Below, in pieces: positions 44,039 to 56,087 of a stretch of DNA of 64,000 bases; within the stretch, counting starts at the first letter, position 1, and every line of letters begins with the position of its first letter. The translations under genes and the position numbers were made by a program. The stretch spans positions 27,120,475 to 27,184,474 of the forward strand of contig JBANSL010000009.1 of the NCBI GenBank assembly GCA_037127255.1, given 5' to 3'. The notes under the pieces were generated by a model. It was not told the origin of the DNA. It saw only the letters and a program-made list of their open reading frames with translations, and searched no databases. Origin of the DNA: Persicaria tinctoria (lineage: Eukaryota; Streptophyta; Magnoliopsida; Caryophyllales; Polygonaceae).

Positions 44039-44057
44039 TCCCCGGCAACGGCGCCAA
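44039..44057 (-). other. Primer binding site of Gypsy-B (intact)
   Basis: TTGGCGCCGTTGCCGGGGA on the element strand lies two bases after the 5' LTR. It is complementary to the 3' end of tRNA-Asp and is the best preserved PBS in the window. Confidence 0.88.
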
Positions 44058-44059
44058 TT

Positions 44060-45995
44060 TGTTGTAGGAGGAAATCGAGTATACAAATAGAATGTAAATA
44101 AACTAAGGCAAACCAGATTCCGTCCCTTGCAAATAATTACAAGACTTCCTCCCAATGCAGTAGTGGGAAGTCAGGATCGATCCACGAGGAAGCGTTTCAG
44201 CGGATCCTAGGCAGCGGAGAATCTCAAAGAAGTGGTCGACAACAGGGGTCCTAGATCTCAAGTACAGTTGCTCGACAGAAGATCGGACAGTCGAACAGCG
44301 CAGCAGCAACTCGGCAGTTTTTGTCGATCTTGACAAAGGCTTACTCGAGATCGAGTAGATCCGTCGACGTCGGGTTGGCTCTTGTCAATCACCTGCACAC
44401 AGAAGCTACGTTGATACTGGATCGAGAATCAGTAACTCGAGATCGAGGAGTGCTAGTCGATCTCGAGAAAGAGAGAAACTAAAATCAAAATAAAGTAAAT
44501 GCAAAGGCTTTGGGGTTCGAACTAAACTTAATGTAAAAGAACTTCCAAGATTGGGGTTTGCGACAACGATAACCAAGCATGCATAAGGCAAGAATAAAAC
44601 AGATAATCATATAATTCGCATCAAAGGACTAAGGTTTCGCCTTTTTCAACAATTAGACAACTCTTTCAAGAAACCCTAATTGTCTCTACTGATTTTATGT
44701 TTACAATCCAAGTTGTTAGCATGGACCTCCATTAGACGGGTAATAAACATATAACAAGTAGTAGAAGCTCAAAACATGATAAAAGTTGGATCTTTACCTC
44801 AAATATGCATGGCTAACGTCGGGCTCGCCCCAACCCTAGAAGTGGGTGGACTACTCGCGCTTCATCGCAACCTTAGACATTGATGGAAAGGAAATAACAA
44901 CTTGCATTAAACTAAATTCAAAGCCTTTACAATTCCGGCAATCTAACTCTCGTTGAACGCCAAAACCCTAAAACTTTTGAACTCCTAAACCGTCTCTGTG
45001 AACTACTTCTCTACTTCTGAATTGAATTGTCCCTAAAATCAAGGATAGAATATCTCTATCTATATCTAAATCTATATCTAAAGCATTAAAGATAAATAAA
45101 TGGAAAAACATAATTAAATCTAAAAATGGAAATTATATCTAAAAACCTAAAATATCTTCAAGTGGATAATTCTTCTCTTCATTGGATAGATGTTGATAGA
45201 TTTGGATAGAACTCGACAATCTTCGGCTCCAAGGATTCCCAAACCGAGTATGACAGCTCAAACCGCGTTACGCGCTCCCGGAAGATTTCCTCGATCTCGA
45301 GTAATTCTACTAGATCTCGAGTAACTCGGACGTCGACTTCAGCTTGGCTCGGCGTCTCGGGTATCTGGTCCTCGACATGCTCGGATGCTGGCTCCTGATG
45401 TCCTCGATATCGAAGAGTGTCCTCGATCTCGAGTAGAGTGTAACCCGACATGTTCTCGTCCTCGGCTTCTCGATCAGGTGGTCTTCCTCGACTCCGGGCT
45501 GGTCTTCAGATCTTGTCGATATCGAGTAAAGTACTCGACTTGGCCCGTCCTCGACCAGACACTGCTCGGACACTTTTGGTCGATATCGAGTAAATGTACT
45601 CGAGATCGAGTAAATCTCTCAGCTTTCTGCTCTGTTCTTAAAACGCACTTTCCTGAGTCCTAGTTCATCGGATTGATGCATATGACCATGCGTTGGAAAG
45701 CTCTTTCTGAGGGCTACACCTCTCATGAAGAAATCAAAGCTTGATTCAGAATGTTGAATTCCGAAAAATTGCCTTTTCTCCAGCTGCACCATTCTTAGCT
45801 TCTCCATGAGTTTTCTTTAAACTCCAAAGTGCGTCCGATTTCTGTGAAATATAACAAAAACTTGTGTAGACCTCCATATACTGCAAATAAACATATACTA
45901 CACAGATTCTGTATTATTCTAACCCAAATGCATGAAATGCATGCAGAAAACGATATAAAAGTAACTATAAAACATGGCAAATTAGGCTCACAACA
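44060..45995 (-). repeat. 5' LTR of Gypsy-B, with two small deletions
   Basis: 1936 bp, TGTTGTAGGAGG...CTCACAACA on the plus strand. Compared with the 3' LTR it lacks 43 bp near 45041 that include the TATA box (the gap is bounded by TCA repeats) and about 53 bp near 45537 bounded by CTCGA repeats. The promoter LTR of this element is therefore probably inactive. Confidence 0.88.
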
Positions 45996-46978
45996 AAATC
46001 TCAGCAGAAAATCAACCAGACAAATAGAAATAACAGAGAAAAGCATAAACAAAACGAAAAGCATGAACTTTGGTTGGTATCGACCTGGGCTAACTCAATA
46101 TCGAGTAGAAGTATTGACTGCAGCAACTCGTAATCGACTTGAACAGAAACTTAAAAATCCGAAATTCGTGAAATAAATCAGTAAAATAAAAGACTTCCAA
46201 GATCAGGGTTTCAACACCACAACGATAACCATGTAAAATAACACATAAAGACATAAAAGATCATGCTTTTCATCAAATAACTTTCGTTATTAACAAATAG
46301 AAAGATAGAGACTTTCGCATAAACCCTAATTGTTACTAACCCTTTTTTCACATAATTAATCCAAGTTGCTTTAAGATCACTTTCGCTTCAATAACACAAA
46401 TAAGGATCACCTTCAACTTTCGCAAAAGAATCATGCTCATAGGGATAGAAGACGAATTGCATTCAAAGATTGTAGCTTTACCGCATCACCTTACATGGCT
46501 ACCGTTAGGCTCACCCCGACCCTAGAAGTTGGGTGACTACTCGCTCTTCATCATAAAGATGACATTAATAATAAAAAGGGAACTAAATTGCATTAATGAA
46601 ATAAAAGAAAGCTTACAACCAATCGAAGCCAAATTCCACTCTCGCCTTCTACAACCTCAATCGGCTCCAACTCTCTCTATGTAACTAATTGTCTCTGAAT
46701 TCTATCACTAAAAATCAGCCCCTAAGGCCTTATTTATAGTGTTCCATGTAGCTATTCTAGGATGGAACAACTATATCCAAATCTATCTAATAATATAAGA
46801 TAAAACATTATGACAAAGGAAATAATATCTAGAAGGGAACTACATCTAATGTAGATAAATATCTCTTCCATCTTGATAGAACTTGATAGAATTTGATCTT
46901 GTGGATATCTCCATTGGACTTTGGATAGAACTTTGATTAGAACTCGGATTAACTTGAAATCGGCCACTGTGACTCCAC

Positions 46979-47289
46979 TCGATATCGACCTCGGCTAGTC
47001 GATATCGACCTGCAACTTTCCTCTTGTGCTTCTTGACTCGATCTCGGCCTCCATGGCGAAAATCAACCACTTGTTACTCGATATCGGTTTGATTAACTCA
47101 ATATCGACCTGTACTTTTCCTTTTCTCCAGCTCTGGTCGATTCCCGGATCTTGACTCAATTTGGGTCAACTCAATATCGACTTGTTGTAGTCGATATCGA
47201 CCTCTATTCTTCCTCTTCACCCGATTCTGGCTTTTCTGGGTGGAAATCGACTAGACAACTCGATATCGACTTAGATAGGTCGATATCGA
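46979..47289. repeat. Four pairs of TCGATATCGA boxes, each pair 20 bp apart
   Basis: Box starts are 46979/46999, 47078/47098, 47171/47191 and 47260/47280. Every pair has exactly 20 bp between starts, while the 10-bp spacer differs each time. Most boxes are perfect 10-bp palindromes; two have one change. Confidence 0.92.
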
Positions 47290-47583
47290 CTAGTGTGTGT
47301 TGACTCGAATTTCTTGTTCTTTGTTTGATTTGTCCTGGTTCCACTACTCCTTGACCTTAGACTTTCTGTAGTTGACTTCGAGCTTTTCCTCCTTTCTCTG
47401 AACTACTGTAAATTGCCTCGATTTCTGCAAAATTAAACAGAAACTGGTGTAGATTCCATAATTTGGAAAATAAGCATAAACTACATAGATTCTGTACTAT
47501 TCTAGGCCAAATGCATGAAATGTATGTAGAAAACGATATAATAGTAAGTATAAAACATGGGGAATTAAGCTCACAATAAGTAC

Positions 47584-48521
47584 ACAGATTCAAGGTTCAT
47601 AAGGGTCCAGGCAGAGGTTTGTTTGAGAAGATAAATGCAGCGTAGGTTCAAAGCCTCTAAAAAATCAAGATCAATAAAATCATAACAACAAATCTTACGA
47701 GTTCTAAACTCGTCTACCCATTTGCCAGCCATCTCGACATTCTCAAACTAGGAGGAGGGTAAGGATTGGTTTACCTGGATAAGTGCAGGGGGATCGGCGT
47801 TCTTCCTTTGAGCTTTTGTGGGAGCTGTCGACTTGACAAGCGCGTCAAAGCTTCTGAGAGTGGCTTTCCTCGAGCGCTTGGGAGGTGGAGACTTCTTGGC
47901 TTTAGTGGCTTTGCGCTAATTCGGAGACATGGGAGGAGGAGGAGTAGGAGAGGGAACCAGTTCCGGCTCCTCTTTCGCTTCTTCCTCAGACCCGGAGTCC
48001 TCAGCTGACACTTCAGCCTCATCTCCCTCGGTCTCCTCGTCATCATCAGTCTCGTCGTCCTCCTTTTCCTCTTCCGCTGGTTCCTCTACAGCGGGAACCT
48101 TCTTCTCTGGTTCTCTTTGGGCCTTTTCCTCGGCCTCTTTCCTTGCTTTCTCAGCCTCTTCCTCTGCCTTTTTCCTTGCTTTCTCAACCTCTTCCTCGGC
48201 CTTTTTCTTTCTCTGGGCCTCTTCCTCGACCACTTTTGCAGCCTCTCACTCTAGAATCTCATCAAGATCTTCCTCTTCCTCCTCTTCCTCAGCAATGATC
48301 TTTCTCTTTCCCTTTAGCTTTGCACTGACTTGCTCCTTCGTCGGGCGCTTCAAGGACCGTTTGATTTCGGCAATGGTGCTCTCAAGGACGGTACTCGGGA
48401 CAATTATTTGAGGAGTAGGTTCGGGTTGAGGGGAAATCACACGGGGAGTCTGACGCCCTTTTGGGGTAGCGCCAAGGCATTTGGGTGTGGAGTGGAAATC
48501 TTCTTGGATTTGGGTGCCATG
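47584..48521 (-). pseudogene. Env-position ORF of Copia-2, 5' half
   Basis: ATG near 48521 (MAPKSKK) starts the reading, which shifts frame within 20 codons. Stretches 48440-48246 and 48233-47916 hold a Glu/Lys/Ala-rich coiled coil (KARKKAEEEAEKARKEAEEK) and an acidic segment. Stops fall near 48246, 47925 and 47755. The ORF continues at 39508 after the solo LTR. It is equivalent to the Copia-1 ORF at 7377-5682. Confidence 0.75.
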
Positions 48522-49024
48522 GATGGGATTCGGTGAAACTTCCAGAAAACGAAGGTTGAAGGAGAAGGTTAAAGGTCGGAGGGTTTTGGTAGTTCTGAAG
48601 AGGTGAATAGTTAGGGTAAGAATGTGTGATTTAAAAAGGGCGAGAGGGTAAGTTGATGGGACATATTTGTAGTTCCAATGGCAATAATCATAACACTATT
48701 GCCATTTTGAAAAGATCTGATTTACCAAATAATTCAAAATTCAAACCATCCTTTCAAATCTTAAAGGCAAGAGAAGATATATCCGATTAAAATTTTGCAT
48801 AAATAAAATGTACTCGGATAAAAGATTTTTCGGAAAATAAAATAGGTAATGTATAAAGAAGGTTAAAATCCATTAAAACTATATTTTATCAAATATCTAA
48901 TAAGATATCAACCAAATATATGATCCGTTATATGTGCTCTATTGTTCAGTTCACAAACTTTGACATGATTCTCAAAGGTCTTGAGACTGAGTAGAAGTTT
49001 TCTTTCGTAAAAGAAAAGCTCCCC
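48522..49024 (-). other. Copia-2 spacer between pol and the env-position ORF
   Basis: AT-rich and non-coding. Directly after the pol stop, in element direction, comes GTAGGGGGAGC enclosed by the inverted repeat CTTTCGTA/TACGAAAG (about 49036-49004). Copia-1 has the same module at about 7821-7849. Confidence 0.65.
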
Positions 49025-50369
49025 CTACGAAAGTGCATCCCTGTTAAGCATTCTGATCTCACGTCTAATGAAGGTGAACCTGTCCTCTGCCAATGGCTTA
49101 GTAAAAATGTCAGCCCATTGATAATCAGTTGAAATAAAGGATATGGACACATCACCTTTTTCGACATGATCTGTAATGAAATGATGCCTTACATCAATAT
49201 GTTTGGTCCTTGAATGCTGAACGGGATTCTTTGTAATGGAGATGGCACTTGTGTTGTCACACTTAATGGGAATGCCTTTGAGGTCGATGACAAGATCTCT
49301 CATTTGTTGAGCTATCCAAAGGATTTGAGAGCAACATGGTCCAGCTGCTATGTATTCGGCTTCAGCAGTGGAAAGAGCAACTGAGTTTTGTTTCTTTGAG
49401 TGCCAATTAATCAAGGATGCCCCTAAGAATTGGCAACATCCCGACGTTCTCTTCCTATCCACCTTATAGCCTGCAAAGTCTGCATCAGAATACCCAATTA
49501 GTGTAAAATCTCTTTGCTTCGGGTACCACAAGCCAAGCTCCTTTGTGCCATTGAGATATCGAAAGATCCTCTTCACAGCCACGAGGTGAGATTCTTTAGG
49601 GTCAGCTTGAAACCTAGAAAACATAAAAACACTAAACATGATGTCAGGTCTACTAGAAGTAAGATATAATAAAGATACAATCATCCCTCGATATTCCTTT
49701 TGATTGACACTCTTTCTGGTCTTGTCTTGATCTAGAGACAAGGCTGAGCTCATGGGTGTCTTGGCTGCTTTTGATTGATCCATCTTAAACTTCTTCAAGA
49801 GATCCTTAGTATACTTGCTTTGGTTGACAAAGATCCCTTTCTAGGATTGATGAACTTGCAACCCCAAAAAGAAGTTACGTTCACCAATCAAGCTCATCCC
49901 AAATTCACTGCACATAATATCAGAAAATTCCTTGCACAAAGATGTGTTAGTAGCCCCAAACAATATATCATCAACATATATTTGGATAACCAAATGTCCT
50001 TTCCTTTGGCCTTGATGAAAAGAGTTTTGTCGATCAACACCCTTTTAGAATCATTTTCTAAAAGATATTTTGACAAGCGCTCATACCAAGCTCTTGGGGC
50101 TTGTTTCAAACCATATAGCGCTTTGTGTAGTTTGTAAACATGATTAGGAAATTACGAACTTTCAAAACATGGGGGTTGAGCCACATAGACTTTTTCCTCT
50201 AAGAAACTGTTAAGAAATGCACACTTGACATCCATTTGATATAATTTTATGCCCATAAAAGTTGAAAATGCTAATAAGATGCGAATTGCTTCAAGCCTGG
50301 CTACGGGAGCAAAAGTCTCCTCGTAGTCGATACCTTCCTCTTGATTTTAGCCTTGAGCAACAAGCCTTG
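49025..50369 (-). pseudogene. Copia-2 reverse transcriptase and RNase H
   Basis: It continues from 59229 after the Gypsy-C insertion: LVAQG, a TAA in place of Tyr, [43 protein letters not shown], a frame slip near 50005, then YVDDILFGATN on the shifted frame, and a stop after LQVHQS. The open stretch 49798-49025 spans the RT end and RNase H: IGYSDADFAGYK (Asp), VALSTAEAEYIAA (Glu), CDNTSAISITKNP (Asp) and TKHIDVRHHFITDHV (His), ending MLNRDALS. The RNase H catalytic residues are all present here, unlike the broken RT. Confidence 0.9.
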
Positions 50370-52324
50370 TGTTGTAAGGAGGAAATTGAGAATGAAAATT
50401 TAAAATATAAATAAAGTACAACAAACCAGATTCCGTCCCTTGCAAATGATTACAAGACCTCCTCCTAATGCAGCAGTGGGAAGTCAGGATCGATCCACGA
50501 GGACGCGTGTCAGCGGATCCTAGGCAGGGGAGAAATCTCATGGACAGAAGCCGACCACAGACGCTCAATCTCGACTAGGGTTAGTCGATAGAAGATCGGA
50601 CAAGTCGAACAGCGCAGCAGCAGTCACATGCGGTTTTAGTCGATATCGACTAGCCTATACTCGATATCGAGTAGAGTTGTCGATGTCGATGAAGCTCTTG
50701 TCGGGTACCTGCACAGGAGAAGCTACGACGATCTGGGATCGAGGATCAGTACTCGATATCGACCATTTGTAGTCGATATCGAGGAACAACAGAAATTTAA
50801 AACACGAAATAAAATAAAGACAAAGGCTTGTGGGACTTCGAAATAAACTCTTGTGTAAAAGACTTCCAAGATTGGGGTTTGCAACAACGATAACTTAAGC
50901 ATGCATAAGGCAAGAATAAAACAGATAATCATGTAAATCGCATCAAAGGATCAAGCTTTCGCCTTTTCCAACAATTAGACAACTCTTTCAAGAAACCCTA
51001 ATTGTCTCTACCGATTTTATGTTTACAATCCAAGTTGTTAGCATGGACTCCGATTATGGCTAATAAACATATAACAAGTAGAAGATGCTTAAAACATGAT
51101 AAAAGTTGGATCTTTGCCTCAAATATGCAGGGCTATCGTCGGGCTCGCCCCAACCCCAGAAGTGGGTGAACTACTCGCGCTTCATCGCAACCTCAGACAT
51201 TGATTGAAAGGAAATAACTACTTACAACCAAAGGAAGCCAATTCTGCTCTCGCTTCACCAACTCCTCTTGGCCACTCACTCACTCTCTCTCTCTCTACTA
51301 CTAATTGTTGTCTGATGGAATGAATAAAACTCATCCCCCTAATGCCTTATTTATAGGCTTCTAATCCTTGCTAATCAAGGATAGAAATCTCTATCTATAT
51401 CTACAAACTTAAAGATAAATAAATGGAATAACATAAACAAATCCATAAAGGAAATTATATCTAAAAGGCTAAAATATATTCAAGTGGATAAATCTTCTCT
51501 TCATTGGATGGATCTTGATAAACTTGGATAGACTCGGACAACTTTGGCCTCAAGGAATCCAAAACCGTGTTGGACTGCTCAAACCGCATAACGCGGCTTC
51601 CGGATAGATTTCCTCGATATCGAGGAGTTTCGTCGATATCGAGTAAAGTGGGCGTCGACTTCGGCTTCAGCGGCATGCTTGACTAGCTGGTCCTCGACAT
51701 GCTCGAGCGCTGGCTCTCAGGTGTTGTCGATATCGAGTTAACTACTCGATATCGAGTAAAGTAGCTTCATCGACTTGGCCAGCTTGGTGTTGTCGAGTAG
51801 CCTCTCTTCGACATTGCTCGGCCAGGTGCTCTGGGGTTGTCGATATCGAGGAGTTTCCTCGATATCAAGGACTGGTGTTGCTCAGTGTCCGGTTGTGTGG
51901 TCAAGTCGAGTAGCTCTCCACGGCTCCTCGATCAGGCTTCTTCCTCGACTCCGGGCTGATCTTCAGGGCTTTGTCGATATCGAGTAGACTACTCGATATC
52001 GAGGAGTGTGCTGGAGTCGGGAAACTTTGTTCCTTGGCTTCTCGACATGGTGCTCCTCGATCAGGGTGTGTCCAGACATGGTTTGTCGATATCGACGAAA
52101 TGTAGTCGATATCGAGTAAACTTCAGCCTCCGTCCTTGCTTCTTGGTTTTCTCCCGAAATGGCTCCATATTCTGCAATATTAAACCAAAACTTATGTAGA
52201 CCTATATTTCTTGCAAATAAGTTTATACTACATAAATTCAACATATTCCCACCCCAAAATATGCAAAGTGTATAGAATATGGAACTAAACTGTGCATAAA
52301 AACATAGCTACTTTAGGGACATCA
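50370..52324 (-). repeat. 3' LTR of Gypsy-C
   Basis: 1955 bp, TGTTGTAAGG...GGGACATCA on the plus strand. It holds the TATA box near 51345, a CT-rich simple repeat near 51282-51297 and the array of TCGATATCGA pairs at 51614-52115. Confidence 0.92.
51614..52115. repeat. Five pairs of TCGATATCGA boxes in the Gypsy-C 3' LTR
   Basis: Box starts: 51614/51633, 51727/51746, 51840/51859, 51974/51993 and 52086/52106. The distances are 19, 19, 19, 19 and 20 bp. The sequence between the two boxes of a pair differs from pair to pair. The same array occurs in the 5' LTR (about 58518-59024). Confidence 0.92.
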
Positions 52325-52361
52325 AATCACCCCATACTTAGACTTGCTTGTCCTCAAGCAA
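52325..52361 (-). other. Polypurine tract and hairpin H3 of Gypsy-C
   Basis: Element strand: TTGCTTG/CAAGCAA with loop AGGA (52361-52344), then AAGTCTAAGTATGGGGTGAT up to the LTR. Confidence 0.82.
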
Positions 52362-53852
52362 TAACCAAACAATAACCAATACCTACAACACATCCTTCAA
52401 GTCTTCGCATTTTGTCAAAAGCAACATCTCAAGTAGTAGTAATGTAAGACAAGTGAATTTAACATCATCACACATATATGAGCGATCCGTAGACATAGGC
52501 AATATAAATCCAACCTCACCAGGGTAAAGTGTTTACACTCAACTCTCAATGTGTTTAGGATATGAAGATCAACTCTCAACTCAATTCCAAATACAATCTC
52601 ATAAACATTGCAATTTAAATATAAATCCACTTCGCAACCAATTATGTAAATGCAACAAGAATTATCAGGAGGACTTCGCTCAATAGAAGTCTTCAAAGAA
52701 GATTCCATTCGGCGGGGTTGTAATGGGGCTTGGTAAGAAATAAAAGGGTATGGAATTATTTGGCCATGTGGTGCTTAATAAAATTCGGGAATCAAGACTC
52801 CTAAATCTCCAACACAACTCAACCAAAACATAACTCTCAATCATATGCATAAACCAAACTCTCCAACTTATCTCAATGCAGTACGTAGCCTTTCAAACTT
52901 AATTAACCTCTCCAAAGTATGAATCTTGCGAAAATGAAAGAAATAAGGTAAATTTGGCTCATGCACTTTATTCATAATCACAATTTTTTTTTTGAAACGA
53001 AAATAACTAGTGCATTTATAGGGTGAGCCAAAGATCCTTTTACATAGTATGCATAGCAAGAAAAAATAAAAACCAACCCATATCTTAATAAATTCAAAAA
53101 AATCCTCCTCACTTGAAATGAAACACAAGCTTATTTCTTCCACAAACCATTATTTCAACCAACTCTAAGTCTTAATTCCCAAATGGGGGTCAGGCTCAAT
53201 TTGGCTAAGGATAATTTTGTGGAGTTTATAATAAAGTCTCAGGCTAATGTTCTGGCTTCAAGCAAGGATAATGTAGGGTAGGTAAAGAGAGGATAAAATT
53301 GGCTTAAAAGGTGCCTCCATCATTTAATTCTCATTCACATAAACATATAAATGCATTGGCTTTGAATAACTATCACAACATTTAGAGATGCATATGAAGA
53401 GTAAATACACTCAAGAAAGCAGAGGGATTTTTAATGTTCTCCCTATAAGGCCAAAATTCTTAGTGGGAAAATTTTGTTGGATTTCAACCTTTAGCTTAGG
53501 ATCATATGTGCTCAATTTCATCACAAGTTCACAATCCACATAAAAACAGTTTCAGGGACTTAGGCTAAACCTTCCAAACATGCCATAAGATTTACATGAT
53601 CAAGTCAGTCATTATCTAAGTTAGGGTATAAAAACTAAGACAATGCAAAATTTTAAACATGCATTTTTTTTCGACATTTTTTTATTTTATTTTTATTTTT
53701 ATTTTTATTTTTTTTATGTAACTAAAAAGACAAGACTAAAGTATGACAAAAGACTTAACTGCATAAAACTTAAACATGAATGCATAACATAATAATAAAA
53801 TTTCACCATGTAAAACCAAAAGCAAGACTAAAACATATAATAATGATAATGA
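52362..53852 (-). other. 3' non-coding region of Gypsy-C between H3 and H2
   Basis: No convincing gene. It shares only short blocks with Gypsy-A and Gypsy-B (for example 'ggccatgtggtgctt' near 52762). An A/T simple repeat, (TTTTA)n, lies at 53663-53716. Confidence 0.55.
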
Positions 53853-53900
53853 GCCCTTCCCCCACCCCCATACTTAAAATATACAGTGTCCCCACTGTAT
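53853..53900 (-). other. Hairpin H2 and polypurine-like motif of Gypsy-C
   Basis: Element strand: an 8-bp stem ATACAGTG/CACTGTAT with loop GGGA (53900-53881), then TTTTAAGTATGGGGGTGGGG. Compared with Gypsy-A the stem is kept and the loop changes A to G at one base. Confidence 0.75.
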
Positions 53901-54354
53901 AAAATCAAATAAAAACAAGAGTAAAGGAAAGAACTCACCGAATAATGCATCGAGGAGGGCAAAACAGGCATGTTGAGTAAACTTTTTATCGATATCGAGT
54001 ATTGTACTCGATATCGAGTAATTGTTGTCTGTGTCCAGTGGAATCTGAAGTCGAGGAGATTAATCTGGCTTGGTCGATATCAAGTTGGCCTACTCGATAT
54101 CGACGAACTTCTGTGTTGCTCCTCTTGGTCGTTCTTGACTGGCCTTCGTCGATTCTGACTGCTTTTCAGGGGTTTCTTATTCCACCTTTCGCGATCCTTT
54201 TATGCTTGCTGACCTAAAAGTGTTAGATTGCACAAAAACAAGACTTTCCACATGAAGTATTCTAAACTAAAGGAACCCAAAAACAAAAAACCAAAACCAA
54301 AAGTTCCAATGCCCCAAAATTCAAAAAGTTTTATATACATGCTCTAGATTTTAG

Positions 54355-54370
54355 AGTCGCTAGGCCAACT
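54355..54370 (-). other. Post-stop hairpin H1 of Gypsy-C
   Basis: Element strand AGTTG-GCCTAG-CGACT. The C-to-T change in the 5' arm keeps pairing as G-U, and the loop is unchanged. It lies about 130 bp after the protease stop at 54498. Confidence 0.65.
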
Positions 54371-54497
54371 TCTCCGTTTGTGCTCAAGGACCTTTAATGT
54401 GGGGTCCGCTTGTGCTTGGCCCTTCTCCCGGATCATCTAGGTCCTGATTGTAGTATGCAAGCTCGGCTGACAGGTGGTTGCTTGCATAATCTTCCTT

Positions 54498-56087
54498 TTA
54501 TTTCTTCTTCTTCCTTCTAGCTCTTAGTTCCCGCAGATTCTCTCGCCACGGGGCCTTACCTCCCCTTAAATTATTGATAAATTTCTTAATGGACTGAGGA
54601 GGGGTAGGATTCATACCTGAACTTACCTTTTCGTGCCCAAAACAGAAATCTTCGGGCTTGGGGTTAGTCGATATCGGGCAGAACTGGTCGATATCGAGTA
54701 CAGGGACCCCAAACTTAGGCTCTTGGCAAGTCTGGTGCTCAGCAGAGGAAGTCGATATCGAAGAAGCTTTGTCGATATCGGATACAAGATTGGTCGATAT
54801 CGAGGACAGGTTGTCGATATCGAGTTGGCCTCTGGTGCTTTCCTCCGTTGCTTGCTTGATCCCGTGGTTGCTGATGCTCTTCACCTCCAGCCATGAAATT
54901 TCCTCTTTTGTGGGGCCAAAAGAGAAATCTAAGACCTCGTCGCCTATGATGAAGGTGAGCGATCGCTGTTTGACACTAATCTTGGCATCTGCATTAGGTA
55001 AGAATGGTGTACCAAGAATAATAGGGCTAGTAGGATCTTCAGCACAGTCTATAATAAGAAAATCTGATGGAACAAAGAATTTACCAACCTGGACAAGGAT
55101 GTTCTCAATTATACTTGTAGGGATGACTACTGTATTGTTTGCCATGTATAACTTAGCATCCATAGGCTCTATGCATCCTATCTTTACCTTTCGCCAGATT
55201 GATAAGGGCATGATGCTCACACTTGCTCCTAAATCACACAAGGACTCATATTTATATTGTCCAAATCCCACAGTAATAGAAAACTTACCAGGGTCAGGTC
55301 TCTTTTCAGGGAAGTGGAGTACTTTGCATTCACCGGCGATCTCTGAGATGGATCGCTTCTTGCTCGGGAGTTCCTTCAGGAATTTGACATATCCATGCAT
55401 CTCTTGCAGGGCTTCTGTAAAAGGAATAGAGACATTCAGTTCTTGCAGCATATTAACAAAACGTTGGAACCTACCTGCAGTGGGATCTTTCAGTGCTTTG
55501 GAAGGAAAAGGCAGTGCCTTTTTTCTGCTTCAGAGCCAGAAAAAACGTCGGAGGTGTTGCAAAGTCGTCAACATCGGCCAGGTTTTTGTCGATATCGACT
55601 TGAGCTTCCTCGATATCGAGTAGGTTTGTCGATCTCGAGTTGCTGGGCTGTGCAGTGGAGTCCGAGATTGGCTTCTCCTCTGTGTCGAGGAGACTTTTGT
55701 CGATATCGATAACGGGCTCCTCGATATCGAGTTGCTGATGCTCGTTGTCGAGTTGCTGCTCTGTTTTGTCTTGGTGCTTTCCGACCTCTGGCTCGTGTAA
55801 TTGGTGCCCGCTCCTGAGTTTGATAGCTCCGACGTGTCCGGTCTTCCCCTTAGCATTTGGTTCTGTTTGCCCAAGGAGTTGTCCGGATGGTCGTGGGATC
55901 TGCGCCAAAAATTGACCCATTTGAGTCTCAATGCTTCTCTTCCAGATGTCCAGCCCTCCAAATTTTGTATTAATGTTCTGGAACTGGTTATTGATGGTGC
56001 TTTGATTCCGGCGCATCTCTTCAAGGACGAGTTGTAAGTCATCCTTCTTTTGATCCCTTTCTGGATGTCCTGGAGCTCTGTATGGGG
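54498..56087 (-). pseudogene. Gypsy-C linker and retropepsin-like domain
   Basis: The linker frame (56087-55471) is -1 to gag and includes LDIEEPVIDIDKSLLDTEEK and LLDIEEAQVDIDKNLADVDD, built from TCGATATCGA boxes 21 bp apart (55589/55610 and 55700/55721). A frame change near 55520 leads to the open protease stretch 55451-54498: VSIPFTEALQEMHGYVKFLK, EKRPDPGKFSITVGFGQYKY, the active-site DLGASVSIMPL and SPIILGTPFLPNADA. The C-terminal part alternates DID and SIS phrases from boxes 20 bp apart, then ends in a Lys-rich tail. Unlike Gypsy-A, the core PR domain is open. Confidence 0.82.

Larger units (their letters stand above)
39668..45995 (-). mobile_element. Gypsy-B: non-autonomous gypsy element with a private ORF, TSD AAATC
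   Basis: Two LTRs (39668-41715 and 44060-45995) flank a 2344-bp interior. AAATC flanks the whole (39663-39667 and 45996-46000). The interior has an intact PBS, one ORF of about 265 codons unrelated to gag or pol, hairpins H1, H2 and H3, and a polypurine tract. No Gag, protease, RT or integrase sequence is present. The element must have used proteins from a relative. It is the youngest layer here: it lies in a solo LTR that lies in Copia-2. Confidence 0.92.
39514..47578 (-). mobile_element. Gypsy solo LTR in Copia-2, TSD AGTAC, split by Gypsy-B
   Basis: Parts 39514-39667 and 46001-47578 make one 1732-bp LTR whose plus-strand ends are TATTAGGAGG and CTCACAATA. AGTAC flanks it at 39509-39513 and 47579-47583, and the Copia-2 env-position ORF resumes across it. 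The termini are TA...TA rather than TG...CA. The TATA box, the tail region 'gatcgatccacgagga' and the paired TCGATATCGA boxes identify it as a relative of the other gypsy LTRs. Confidence 0.88.

Noticed and set aside
51614..52115. A CRISPR-like array (short repeats with variable spacers)
   Set aside because: Repeats are 10 bp palindromes, come in pairs, sit in plant LTRs and have no cas genes; spacing between pairs is irregular.
54658..55623. 321-codon plus-strand ORF
   Set aside because: It is the antisense of the Gypsy-C protease domain, whose active-site motifs are on the minus strand.
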